A stretch of DNA of 64,000 nt from positions 19,046-83,045 of the forward strand of contig JAKQKW010000114.1 of NCBI GenBank assembly GCA_029560455.1. The letters run 5' to 3'. The number at the start of each line of letters is the position of its first letter. Position 1 is the first letter of the stretch. The position numbers and the translations under genes are program-made. This document shows positions 24,303 to 32,447 of the stretch, piece after piece. The stretch is from Candidatus Rifleibacteriota bacterium (lineage in GTDB: Bacteria; Riflebacteria; Ozemobacteria; Ozemobacterales; Ozemobacteraceae). The notes below the pieces were generated by a model that was not told the DNA's origin, did no database searches, and saw nothing but the letters and a program-made list of their open reading frames with translations.

Positions 24303-26002
24303 GCCTGTTCTCCTGCTGCCTGTTCCGCGAGTCGGTATTCATTTTCGAGATAGGCGCGGGGTACCTGGAAGTCGATGAAATCCCAGGGAAGTTGCTCTTC
24401 TAGAGGACGGGCCCGCAGGTAATCCTCTGCCATGACTCCGGTCTCGGCGAACGCCTTTTCCCATTTTTCTTTAGAGAAAAATTCATGCCAGCCGTCGAAT
24501 TTGCAGCCATTTCTGAAGGCGCTTTCAATAAGTTCGCCAACCTTTTCGTCACCACGCGAGAGTACGGATTCGAGCAGACAGAGAAATTCTTCGCGCCACG
24601 AGACGCGGCTGCTGCCCCTTTCTAGGCCGCGGCAGACAATCTGGCGCTTGCGCCTGAGCTCACTCATGCTTGCCTGTTCAGACCATTGAAACGGTGTGAA
24701 TGGCTTGGGCACAAAGCCTGAAAGGCTGATCGATATCTGTTTGCGTGGTTTGGTGGTTTTGCCGATCGCTTCAAGTCTTTTGACCAGATCGACGATTCCG
24801 TGAATATCTTCGTCTGTTTCGAAAGGCAGTCCCATCATGAAATAGAGTTTAACGGTGCGGTAATCTGAGCCGCCCGTGGCTTTCATGACGCTGATGATGT
24901 CTTCTTCTGTGACGTTTTTGTTGATGACATTTCGCAGCCTCTGGGTACCGGCTTCAGGGGCGAAAGTAAGGCCGCCTTTGCGAATGTGTGGGGTGGCATC
25001 GAGCAATGCGATGGTATTGTCGTTCATGCGCATCGATGGTATGGAAACGCTCTGTTCGGGGTAGAGCTTGGCCTTGTCGAGGCTGCGTATAAGATCTTCA
25101 AGACGGTTGTAGTCAGATGTTGACAGCGAAAGCAGACCGAGTGATTCTTCGCCGGTGCTCTGCAGCAGATCGCCAGCATATTTAACGAGATCCTCAACCG
25201 GTCGCTCGCGCTTGGGGCGGTAAAAAAAGCCGGCATTGCAGAACCGGCAGCCCTTCATGCAGCCTCTGAAGATTTCGAGAGGTGCACGGTTATGAATCGC
25301 CTGAACATTTGGAACTACTGGTTTGAGAGGTGGCTGGCTCTGGGAAAATCCTTTGAATACGCGGCGTTTGACGCGGGCAGGGAATTCCGGCACCCAGAGA
25401 CCCTCAACCTTTGTCAGTGCCTGCCTGGTTTCAGAGCGACTGGCGCCAGCCCTTTTCGATGCTATCAGGCTGTCGCATATTTCAATGATTGCTTCTTCGC
25501 CGTCACCGATCAGAACCGCATCCATAAACTTAGCTACTGGCAGCGGGTTTGACGCTGACGGGCCGCCGGCAATAACTATCGGGCCGTCATTTCTGTTTTT
25601 CCAGGCCAGTGGTAAACCGGCGAGATCAAGAATGTTGAGAACATTGGTAAAAGTCATCTCGTATGGCAGGGTAACGAAAATAACGTCAAAATCTTTGAGC
25701 GGCATGCCTGATTCAAGGCCATAAAGTGGCAGACCACGCCGGCGCAGCAGACTTTCGAAGTCTGGCCATGGCGAAAAAGCCCTTTCCGCAACGATATCAG
25801 GGCGTTGGTTCAGAGATTCATAAAAAATTTTCAGAGCAAGATTGGACATGCCCAGTTCATAAAGATCAGGAAAAACCAGACAAGTGCGCAGTGCCGGCGA
25901 CTCTTTCGCTGCCGCCTGATTGACTTCGCCGCCAAGATAGCGGGCTGGTTTTTCGATTTCGAGGAGTTCCCAGTGTGAGAGAGCTTCAATTACATTTTTC
26001 AT
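24299..26002 (-). CDS. TIGR03960-family B12-binding-like radical SAM protein
   Basis: A 567-residue radical SAM enzyme. The N-terminal half (about 35-200) resembles a cobalamin-binding-type Rossmann domain (LVFPDLYELGMSN, VIAGGPSASNP). The radical SAM core carries the cluster motif C248-x3-C252-x2-C255 (GCMKGCRFCNAGFFY). FAPEAGTQRLRNVINKN and MMGLPFETDEDI are further core signatures. The substrate of this family is not established. It overlaps neighbours by 4 bases on both sides (MinE-like upstream, TIGR03936 downstream). Confidence 0.9.
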   Translation of the reverse strand: MKNVIEALSHWELLEIEKPARYLGGEVNQAAAKESPALRTCLVFPDLYELGMSNLALKIFYESLNQRPDIVAERAFSPWPDFESLLRRRGLPLYGLESGMPLKDFDVIFVTLPYEMTFTNVLNILDLAGLPLAWKNRNDGPIVIAGGPSASNPLPVAKFMDAVLIGDGEEAIIEICDSLIASKRAGASRSETRQALTKVEGLWVPEFPARVKRRVFKGFSQSQPPLKPVVPNVQAIHNRAPLEIFRGCMKGCRFCNAGFFYRPKRERPVEDLVKYAGDLLQSTGEESLGLLSLSTSDYNRLEDLIRSLDKAKLYPEQSVSIPSMRMNDNTIALLDATPHIRKGGLTFAPEAGTQRLRNVINKNVTEEDIISVMKATGGSDYRTVKLYFMMGLPFETDEDIHGIVDLVKRLEAIGKTTKPRKQISISLSGFVPKPFTPFQWSEQASMSELRRKRQIVCRGLERGSSRVSWREEFLCLLESVLSRGDEKVGELIESAFRNGCKFDGWHEFFSKEKWEKAFAETGVMAEDYLRARPLEEQLPWDFIDFQVPRAYLENEYRLAEQAAGEQA

Positions 26003-26256
26003 TTTTTTGCTTTAGGGGTGTTTTGTTTGTTGAGAGTAAATACAAGGTCCAGGTCGCGGCCGGCGAATTCGGTGTCTGGCAAAACGGCCGCGGGAGTGAC
26101 TCCAAGGATCGAAGCGATTTCGTTCTGCAGGTCGTCAAGCAGACGACCTGCTTCGTCGCTGGTCATGTTCAGACGGTTGCCGAGAATTGCAAGGCGCACT
26201 TTCTCGCCAGCCGGAAGTTTTTTTCGTGGGGATTCGGGGTTGCGCAGCAGTCTCAA
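25999..26256 (-). CDS. Small MinE-like protein
   Basis: An 85-residue protein. Its plan follows MinE: a basic amphipathic start (MRLLRNPESPRKK), a helix resembling the MinD-activating segment (AGEKVRLAILGNRL), then LLDDLQNEIASILGV, a loop, and a final strand DLDLVFTLNK. MinE sets the oscillation of MinCD and places the division site at mid-cell. Identity is by pattern only, and minC/minD are not in the window. It is coupled to the radical SAM gene by a 4-base overlap and follows the TPR lipoprotein gene after two bases. Confidence 0.45.
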   Translation of the reverse strand: MRLLRNPESPRKKLPAGEKVRLAILGNRLNMTSDEAGRLLDDLQNEIASILGVTPAAVLPDTEFAGRDLDLVFTLNKQNTPKAKK

Positions 26257-26258
26257 AT

Positions 26259-27230
26259 TTATTTTTCCAGAAGTTTGGCTTCGGCCTGTTTGGCCTTGCG
26301 TGCCGCATAAGTGTTGGTCGGGTCGATCGACAGGGCGGCGTTGTATGAGGCAAGTGCCGAGGCGAACTCGTTGCGGACAACATAGATATCGCCAAGGTTG
26401 ATAAATGCATCGACATGGTTGGGCATGAGTTCGGTAGTACGCTTATAGTTGAGAATTGCATGGTCGAGCAGTCCGCGGCGGTGATAGGCTACGCCGAGCT
26501 GATAATGCACCTTGCCGTTCTTGTCGTCAATGCGGGCGGCAGCTTCAAATTCTTTGAGAGAGGCGTCGAGCTGTCCTTCGAGCAGATACAGTTCACCCAG
26601 TGCGATCAGAACTCTGACATCGCCCTTATCTTTGCTCTGATAGGCACGGAAATGGCGGATAGCCTCTTTGTTCTGGCCCTTTTTCTGGGCGATGGTGCCA
26701 AGCGCATATCTGGCTTTGAGATGAAAAGGTTCATACTTTGTGCAGATGTTGAATAGTTCGATTGCATCTGTTTCGCGATTCATGTCGAGCATGAAAATCG
26801 CGAGATTATAATAGGTTTCTGCGTATGACGGCGCAAGTTCGAGAGCGCGCCGCCAGCATCTGACTGCCTCATCGATGCGCCCTTTCTTGTAGTAGGCAAG
26901 ACCCAGGTTGTGGTGGGCGTCGACGAAAAGCGGTTCCATTTTGATGGTTCTCAGAAGGTGCTTTTCGGCGGTGTCGATTTTGCCATACTGCCCGGCAAGA
27001 GTACCATACATATACTCGTCGAGAACCTTCTCTGAAACACCGTTTTTAAACTTTCCGGTGACGTTTTTAGTCTTTGGCAGAAGCTCTGAAACGGGAATAG
27101 TTCTGACCGATTCTGAAAGCTTAACGGATTTTTTACTTTTGCGTTCTTTTTTCTGGCAGCCTGTCTGCAGGCCGACTACAGCGATGACAAGCAATAGGCA
27201 GACAAACAGCCTGGTCTTGCGGTTCTTCAA
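26259..27230 (-). CDS. TPR-repeat lipoprotein
   Basis: A 323-residue lipoprotein: signal peptide, lipobox LQTGC (Cys25), a Lys/Ser-rich linker, then at least six tetratricopeptide repeats from about residue 75 (ending with AFINLGDIYVVRNEFASALASYNAALSIDPTN-like units). TPRs bind partner proteins, so it is probably a periplasmic scaffold, comparable in layout to PilF/PilW-type pilotins, but that specific role is not shown by sequence. It precedes the MinE-like gene by two bases. Confidence 0.82.
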   Translation of the reverse strand: MKNRKTRLFVCLLLVIAVVGLQTGCQKKERKSKKSVKLSESVRTIPVSELLPKTKNVTGKFKNGVSEKVLDEYMYGTLAGQYGKIDTAEKHLLRTIKMEPLFVDAHHNLGLAYYKKGRIDEAVRCWRRALELAPSYAETYYNLAIFMLDMNRETDAIELFNICTKYEPFHLKARYALGTIAQKKGQNKEAIRHFRAYQSKDKGDVRVLIALGELYLLEGQLDASLKEFEAAARIDDKNGKVHYQLGVAYHRRGLLDHAILNYKRTTELMPNHVDAFINLGDIYVVRNEFASALASYNAALSIDPTNTYAARKAKQAEAKLLEK

Positions 27231-27266
27231 TTTGGTGCTCCTGGTTCGATTTGTGCACTGACCCGC

Positions 27267-28478
27267 TTATTCTAACACAGTGTCAGGCGCTTGCCAAGGC
27301 ACAGCAGTTGTCTGCTTTTCACGGTTGATTACAACGATCCGATGGTTGCCTGAATCAAGAAGAAAAATCCGGTCTTCGCTGACACCTATATCGCATGGGC
27401 GTCGCAGAATTGAACCATCTGAAGCCTTGTCTACGCAGGCAATGCGCAGTCCTTTCGGGGTGTATAATCCCATTTCGCCGGTGGTGTCGTCGCATACCAG
27501 AATCAGACCATCAGGATCTACGGCAACTCCGGTCGGAGTCTTGAGATGATCGCGCATTTCGCCAATATATGAACCCAGGCGGTCAAAAATCACAATGCGT
27601 CCCTTGCCACGGTCGGCGACGAATATCTCACCGCTGGTGTTGACATCTACCTGAGTCGGATCTTTCAATTGCAGAGTGCTGAAACCAAAACCGCCAATTT
27701 CAAACAGGCGGTCACCGCTTGTAGAAATCTTTATCACCCGGTCGGCACGCCCGTCGACCAGCCAGATATTGTTTTCCGGGTCGATTTTCAGGCCTCTTGG
27801 CCGATCGAGTCGGTTACGGCGGTCGCTGTCTTTCGGAAAAAGGTTGCCGCGGTAGCTTTTATAGGCGTCAAAAATGCAGACTCTGCGGTTATTCTGGTCT
27901 GAAACATAAAAGTTTGAAAAACCACCCGCAGCCACGTCATATGGGTCGTCAAGGCTGTCTTCACGTTCTTCGCTGCGGTCACCGAATGACAGGCCGAACC
28001 CGCCGTGCACCGCGATCTGACGACCATCTGGCGCCAGACGCACGATGCGGTCGTTGCCGGTATCGGCAATCAGAATTTCTTTGCGGCTCTGGTCATAGTC
28101 CAGGCCTTGAGGGGCGTTGAACTGCCTTTCGCCGTTTCCTCTGGTGCCAATTTCTGAGACAGCATCAAGCTTTAAATTAAAGAGCTCTACTGTGCCATTT
28201 CTGCCCGTCACCCGACCGGAGGGCAGGTTGATTTTCCAGGTTCCTGCCTGCATGTTTGCCGGCCCCCAGAGGCGATCGATCTGCTTTCTGCCCGGGACGC
28301 TGGAAATAATTGCCACCATGCCGGCCTCAGGCAGATTGATCTTGAATTCAGCACTATCCGAGGCTATGTTTAACTTGACCCACATGCGGTTTGGGGCTGA
28401 TTGTGCGTTTGTCTGCAGGCCAGCGCAAAAAATGAACGCGCCTGCAAAAGCCAGAAGTCTACATCGCCAGTTATTCAT
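27267..28478 (-). CDS. Secreted NHL-repeat beta-propeller protein
   Basis: I prefer the ATG at 28478 (MNNWRCRLLAFAG), which overlaps the previous stop and has AAGG nine bases upstream; the frame extends nine codons further. A signal peptide ends near QTNAQS. An N-terminal beta segment (to about 100) is followed by about six NHL blades (for example GLDYDQSRKEILIADTGNDRIVRL and FVADRGKGRIVIFDRLGSY). NHL propellers bind proteins or polysaccharides. It is coupled to the BtuF-like gene upstream. A second NHL protein lies three genes away. Confidence 0.82.
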   Translation of the reverse strand: MNNWRCRLLAFAGAFIFCAGLQTNAQSAPNRMWVKLNIASDSAEFKINLPEAGMVAIISSVPGRKQIDRLWGPANMQAGTWKINLPSGRVTGRNGTVELFNLKLDAVSEIGTRGNGERQFNAPQGLDYDQSRKEILIADTGNDRIVRLAPDGRQIAVHGGFGLSFGDRSEEREDSLDDPYDVAAGGFSNFYVSDQNNRRVCIFDAYKSYRGNLFPKDSDRRNRLDRPRGLKIDPENNIWLVDGRADRVIKISTSGDRLFEIGGFGFSTLQLKDPTQVDVNTSGEIFVADRGKGRIVIFDRLGSYIGEMRDHLKTPTGVAVDPDGLILVCDDTTGEMGLYTPKGLRIACVDKASDGSILRRPCDIGVSEDRIFLLDSGNHRIVVINREKQTTAVPWQAPDTVLE

Positions 28479-29295
28479 CGCTGCGCACCTTTTTAAAAAT
28501 TTCATGCAGTCGGTTGACCGCAGTTAAATTGCGTGGCCCTGGTCTGACAAACAGATCCTGATCGAGCGCATAAAGACGGTTCTGCTTTATGGCCCGCAAC
28601 GTGTTCCAGCCCGGGCGCTTTCTGATGCTGTCAAGGCTCGTGATCGGGTAAGAAAGCAGTATTACCTCAGGATCTTCGTTGATCAGTGTTTCTGAATTCA
28701 CTACCGGGTAATCACCCTGGTTGGCAAAAATGTTTCTACCCCCTGCCTGACGTATAAGTTCACCGATAAAACTGCTGTCACCGGCAGCCTGCGTTGGGGT
28801 ATCCCAGATTTCAAAATATACTGAAACCGGCTTTTCAGAAAGATCAGGTGCTATTTTTCCGAGTTGAGCGTCCCAGTCGTCGGAAAAATTTCTTCCAGCC
28901 TGCGGGTTGCCGAGCATATCTGCAACTTTCATTGCCGCTTCTTTAACCTGTTGCAGGCTCGTTGTCGGCATGTTGACATATTTCAGTCCGAGCTGCTGAA
29001 AGAGTGGTGCATAGCGCTGGTGCATACCGTTGGTGTCAAGCAGCAGAGTTGGCCTGAGCGAAACTATCTTTTCGATATTCAGTTCCATGTTGCCGATGGA
29101 CGGTTTCTGCTGCGATTCCGGCGGAAAATTGCAATAATCTGAGCGGCCGATCAGACAGTCTTCCAGACCAAGCGCGTAGATCATCTCGGTTTGCGAAGGA
29201 ACCAGAGAAATAACTCTTATTTCAGAGGTATTCCCTGGGGTGAGAAAAAAAACTGCAAGAAAAATCAGCAATGCTGTTATTAATCGTGGATTCAT
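28471..29295 (-). CDS. Periplasmic binding protein of the BtuF/FecB type
   Basis: A 274-residue protein with a signal peptide (1-24) and the class III binding-protein fold: IRVISLVPSQTEMIYALGLED, LIGRSDYCNFPPE, KIVSLRPTLLLDT and a C-terminal lobe ending NRLHEIFKKV. The YCNFPPE motif is typical of cobalamin-type binding proteins. No permease or ATPase gene is adjacent, so it may be an orphan or serve distant transporter genes. It overlaps mltG upstream by 4 bases and the NHL gene downstream. Confidence 0.8.
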   Translation of the reverse strand: MNPRLITALLIFLAVFFLTPGNTSEIRVISLVPSQTEMIYALGLEDCLIGRSDYCNFPPESQQKPSIGNMELNIEKIVSLRPTLLLDTNGMHQRYAPLFQQLGLKYVNMPTTSLQQVKEAAMKVADMLGNPQAGRNFSDDWDAQLGKIAPDLSEKPVSVYFEIWDTPTQAAGDSSFIGELIRQAGGRNIFANQGDYPVVNSETLINEDPEVILLSYPITSLDSIRKRPGWNTLRAIKQNRLYALDQDLFVRPGPRNLTAVNRLHEIFKKVRSDE

Positions 29296-30326
29296 TGGCT
29301 TTTCCTGTCTCTTCGCCGCTTTTCATAGAACTGGTGCCTGAAGCGGTTGTGTTCGTTGATTGTTTTTGAGAACCGGTGACCGCGGTTTCCGTCAGACACG
29401 AAGAATAGATAGTCGGTTTCGGCTGGCGCAGCCACCGCCTGCAGGGCCGAAGTTCCGAAATTGGCAATCGGAGTGGGGGGAAGGCCCGGGTAAAGGTAGG
29501 TGTTGAAAGGTGAGTCGACTTTGAGGTCTTCAAATAACAATCTGGTTTTATGTGAACCCAGTGCATACAGTACGGTTGCACATGATTCAAGTTTCATCTG
29601 GCGCGTCAGGCGATTGTAGAAAACCGAGGCAATCAGATTCCGTTCAGTTGGAAGCGCAGCTTCTTCTTCAACAATTGAAGCTAAAATGCAGCCCTGATAT
29701 CTGGTCAGTCCGCCTGGGAGTGGCTGAGTAAAAATCCGATCTATCTGGTGCTTCATAAGTCGCAGCATGCGCTCGGCAACTTTGGGAGCGGGAGTGGGGC
29801 GGCTGAAAAAGTATGTATCGGGGAACAGAAGTCCCTCGGCGGCTGGTATTAAATCCCAGTCTGAGAATACACGCCCGAGAAGACCTGGGTCTGAAGCGGC
29901 TTCAATGAAGGGGGCGGCATCACAGATTCCGGCCTCTTCAAGGATGGCAGCAACTTTTTTTACGGTCAGACCTTCGGGAATTGTTACTGCAACAGTCTGA
30001 AGGCTGCCGCGTAGTAGTTTAAAAATTACCTCACCAATAGTTTCCTGTCCGGTGAAGTTGTAGTGTCCGGGTTTCAGTCGCTGATCTACCGCAAGGAACC
30101 TTATATAAAGACGAAAGAGCAGGGCACTGCGGATTTTGTTCTGCTGTTTCAGCAGAGCGGCAATCTGTCTTGTGTTGGCGCCGGGTTCAATGAAAAGCTC
30201 GCCGGCACTGCCAGATTCAACCGGCAGTGACATCTCTTCGAACCAGACAAACGAGCCATAAACGAAACCAGAAAGACCCAGAAAAACAAAAAACACCACG
30301 AGAATCAGGAGTTTCAGGATTTTCAC
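29292..30326 (-). CDS. mltG: Endolytic murein transglycosylase MltG (YceG-like)
   Basis: A 344-residue membrane-anchored enzyme. An N-terminal helix (about 4-24) is followed by a LysM-like region (PGANTRQIAALLKQQ) and the YceG catalytic domain. The catalytic glutamate is E220 in ILASIVEEEA, with the conserved FYNRLTRQMKLES and a TYLYPGLPPTPIANFG-type substrate-binding strand. MltG cuts nascent glycan strands and ends their elongation. Between the NHL and BtuF-like genes, it looks like part of an envelope-related operon. Confidence 0.92.
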   Translation of the reverse strand: MKILKLLILVVFFVFLGLSGFVYGSFVWFEEMSLPVESGSAGELFIEPGANTRQIAALLKQQNKIRSALLFRLYIRFLAVDQRLKPGHYNFTGQETIGEVIFKLLRGSLQTVAVTIPEGLTVKKVAAILEEAGICDAAPFIEAASDPGLLGRVFSDWDLIPAAEGLLFPDTYFFSRPTPAPKVAERMLRLMKHQIDRIFTQPLPGGLTRYQGCILASIVEEEAALPTERNLIASVFYNRLTRQMKLESCATVLYALGSHKTRLLFEDLKVDSPFNTYLYPGLPPTPIANFGTSALQAVAAPAETDYLFFVSDGNRGHRFSKTINEHNRFRHQFYEKRRRDRKSQ

Positions 30327-30343
30327 GGTGTTTCTCGGGAAAG

Positions 30344-31243
30344 CTATTCAGGTTTTTTCTTGAAATTAAGGATTGTGTTTCGGCTGTTGTCGAGCACGTA
30401 GATTTCTTCTGCGGATTTGGCAATCACACCGGTCGGGTAAAGGAAACTGCCTGGCTGATTACCGAAGTCGCCAATTTTTGAGATGAATTTTCCGGTGGCA
30501 GAAAGGATTACAACAGGCACTTCACCAAGGTCGAGCACATAAAGATTGCCATCTTTGTCGATGTGCATTCCGGATGGACCTTTCATTTCTTCGTATTCGC
30601 CCTTATCTTTGAATTCAGCGACAAAGTGCCCTTCCATGTTCATTTTTACGATACGTTTGCCACCAAAATCAGATACGAAGATATGGTTGTCGCTTATAAG
30701 TATTGAAGTTGGAAAAACAAGGGCAGCTTTACCGGAGCCACCGATGGTTGCAAGATAATTCCCGTTAGCGTCGTATTTGTAAATCTCCGGGATTTTCGAC
30801 ATGATGACGTAGGCGTCGCCCCCGCGGTCGATTGCGACATCCATCGGGTATTTCATTTTGCTGGTAACTTTCAGGTTTGGGGTTCCGTTTGAGTCAAATC
30901 TCACAATTTTGTTGCCGCGTTGATCGCACGCCCAGATGTCACCGGTAAGAAAGTTTACGCCTATGCCCGCAAGGCTCTGCATTTTGTAGCCTTCGCGGCC
31001 TGATTCACCCGCGGCCATGACTGAATTGCCATCAGTTGTAAGAATCTGAATTCTTGTGTTGCCGGCATCGGCAATAACCAGATTGCCTTCCTTGGTTATA
31101 TCGAGGTCAGTTGCGCTCAAAAACTCGCCGCGGTTAGACCCGGATTTGCCAAATTCCTTGTCATATTGGAATTTGTTCGGGACACAACCTGTGGCAAACG
31201 CCACAACTGTCAGAAATAATAATGCTGTTTTCTTGTTAAACAT
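30344..31243 (-). CDS. NHL-repeat lipoprotein
   Basis: A 299-residue protein with lipobox FATGC (Cys20) and five to six NHL blades (LDITKEGNLVIADAGNTRIQIL; NHIFVSDFGGKRIVKM; GNLYVLDLGEVPVVIL; EEIYVLDNSRNTILNF). It is a lipid-anchored beta-propeller, probably for binding. It starts the mltG/BtuF/NHL/TPR run and is expressed from a minus-strand promoter divergent from the prepilin gene. The second NHL protein at 27267 lacks a lipobox. Confidence 0.85.
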   Translation of the reverse strand: MFNKKTALLFLTVVAFATGCVPNKFQYDKEFGKSGSNRGEFLSATDLDITKEGNLVIADAGNTRIQILTTDGNSVMAAGESGREGYKMQSLAGIGVNFLTGDIWACDQRGNKIVRFDSNGTPNLKVTSKMKYPMDVAIDRGGDAYVIMSKIPEIYKYDANGNYLATIGGSGKAALVFPTSILISDNHIFVSDFGGKRIVKMNMEGHFVAEFKDKGEYEEMKGPSGMHIDKDGNLYVLDLGEVPVVILSATGKFISKIGDFGNQPGSFLYPTGVIAKSAEEIYVLDNSRNTILNFKKKPE

Positions 31244-31279
31244 AGAAACCCCAAAGTATCCTTGTTTGTAACTTTCAGT

Positions 31280-31308
31280 ATAATAATCGAAAAAGAAATG
31301 TTTTGCAA
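31280..31308 (-). promoter_or_regulatory. Minus-strand promoter of the NHL lipoprotein operon
   Basis: TTGCAA (31308-31303), 17 bases, TATTAT (31285-31280), about 36 bases before the ATG at 31243. Its -35 box is the palindrome TTTTGCAAAA shared with the divergent prepilin promoter. Confidence 0.5.
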
Positions 31309-31330
31309 AATATTTCTCAGATGGTATAAT
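31303..31330 (+). promoter_or_regulatory. Plus-strand promoter of the prepilin gene
   Basis: TTGCAA (31303-31308), 16 bases, TATAAT (31325-31330). The predicted start lies at about 31337, only two bases before the ATG, so the mRNA could be leaderless or nearly so. No Shine-Dalgarno sequence is visible. Confidence 0.55.
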
Positions 31331-31338
31331 CCTAGTAG

Positions 31339-31704
31339 ATGATTATAAAAAAGAAAACTAAAGGGTTTACGTTGATCGAGCTGATGATTGTAATCGCTAT
31401 CATCGGTATTCTTGCAGCGATTGCGCTTCCGCATTTTCGCAGAGTTCGCGACCGGGCCAGAGAGAGCAAGTGTTTTGAGTACTCTTCTCTTCTGAGCAGA
31501 ACCGCTGAGCTTTATAACATCGAAAAGCGTCAGTATCCGGAGAGCGTTGCCGACCTTGCTCCATTTCTCGGCAACTCGCGACTTCCGGTATGCCCTTCTC
31601 TAGGCAAATACGAATGGGTCAAAGGAACCGAAGAAGGCCTTCCCAATGGCAAAAAGGTTCTTTGTACCGTTCATGGCTGTGCAAGCGCTACCTGGGGTGG
31701 CTGA
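31339..31704 (+). CDS. Type IV prepilin / pseudopilin (GspG-like)
   Basis: A 121-residue protein with a textbook class III signal: MIIKKKTKG then FTLIELMIVIAIIG, cleavage after Gly9 and Glu at +5. The helix is followed by a soluble domain with VCPSLGKYEW and VLCTVHG, the paired-cysteine CP...C-x-x-HG ending of small major or minor pilins. It is a lone gene on the + strand, divergent from the NHL operon and followed by a terminator. It is a likely subunit of the pilus or pseudopilus assembled by the PilM-Q system at 58000-62857. Confidence 0.92.
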   Translation: MIIKKKTKGFTLIELMIVIAIIGILAAIALPHFRRVRDRARESKCFEYSSLLSRTAELYNIEKRQYPESVADLAPFLGNSRLPVCPSLGKYEWVKGTEEGLPNGKKVLCTVHGCASATWGG

Positions 31705-31725
31705 AAAGAAAAATTCGTTAAACAA

Positions 31726-31770
31726 AAAACGAGCGGTGGGCCAGATCTGGCTTCACAGCTCGTTTTGTTT
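31726..31770. terminator. Terminator between prepilin and GerMN genes
   Basis: Outer arms AAAACGAGC (31726-31734) and GCTCGTTTT (31758-31766) enclose a 23-base loop with its own inner stem (CCAGATCTGG). T-rich on both strands, it sits between convergent genes. Confidence 0.8.
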
Positions 31771-31778
31771 TATTCAGA

Positions 31779-32426
31779 TCAGTTCTGAATGAGGCTTTCG
31801 AGCCTGGTAAGAGGAACTGAAAGATCGATGTGCCCCTCATCACTAGCAGGTTCACTGCCATTGATGAGAAATTTTACTTTTGCTTTCTGGTCGAGTTCGG
31901 TGAGCGAATTGACAAGTGAATAGATTGCCAGAGTCTGCTCTGCTGCTCCAAGTTTGTTTAGAGCTGTGAATTCACGGCTCAGGTCGACGATGAAGGTTCC
32001 GGCGTCGAAAAAGATTCCGCGTAAGCCGGTGCCTTTGGGGAAAAGTTGATAGAGACTACCGGTAATTGGTCCTTCAAGAAGCGTTTCGACTATCTGTCTG
32101 GCCTGAGCAATGAGCATGGTGCGCTTTCTGACCCGGCGAAGTTCGGAGGCCAGCATGTCTGATCCCTTCATTCCAAAGAATATGCGCAGGTCCTGTGCTT
32201 CTTCCTGAGGTATGAACTCGTTGGCCGCGGCCATGTCATCACTTATTGCCGAGACACCAGTATTTGCTGTTGCTGCAGTCGAGGTTTCCTTGTCAGAAGT
32301 CAGTTCAGGGAGGATCTTTCTGACGAAAAGAAAATACCCCGAAAGAATAAGTCCGATGATTATCAGACCCATCAAAACAAAGAGAATACGTTCCTGATTA
32401 TGACGCGAAGGCTTTTTTACAGCCAT
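31779..32426 (-). CDS. Membrane-anchored GerMN-domain protein
   Basis: A 215-residue protein with one N-terminal membrane helix (about 15-34), a linker, and a GerMN domain (about 90-200; GPITGSLYQLFPKGTGLRGI, DAGTFIVDLSREF, TLAIYSLVNSLTEL). GerMN domains are found in spore germination protein GerM and in other envelope proteins, often with amidases. Here the gene follows the amidase gene, so a role in binding or regulating peptidoglycan hydrolysis is plausible. A sporulation role is not implied. Confidence 0.82.
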   Translation of the reverse strand: MAVKKPSRHNQERILFVLMGLIIIGLILSGYFLFVRKILPELTSDKETSTAATANTGVSAISDDMAAANEFIPQEEAQDLRIFFGMKGSDMLASELRRVRKRTMLIAQARQIVETLLEGPITGSLYQLFPKGTGLRGIFFDAGTFIVDLSREFTALNKLGAAEQTLAIYSLVNSLTELDQKAKVKFLINGSEPASDEGHIDLSVPLTRLESLIQN

Positions 32427-32447
32427 TTTAATACTTTCTCCTGTTCT

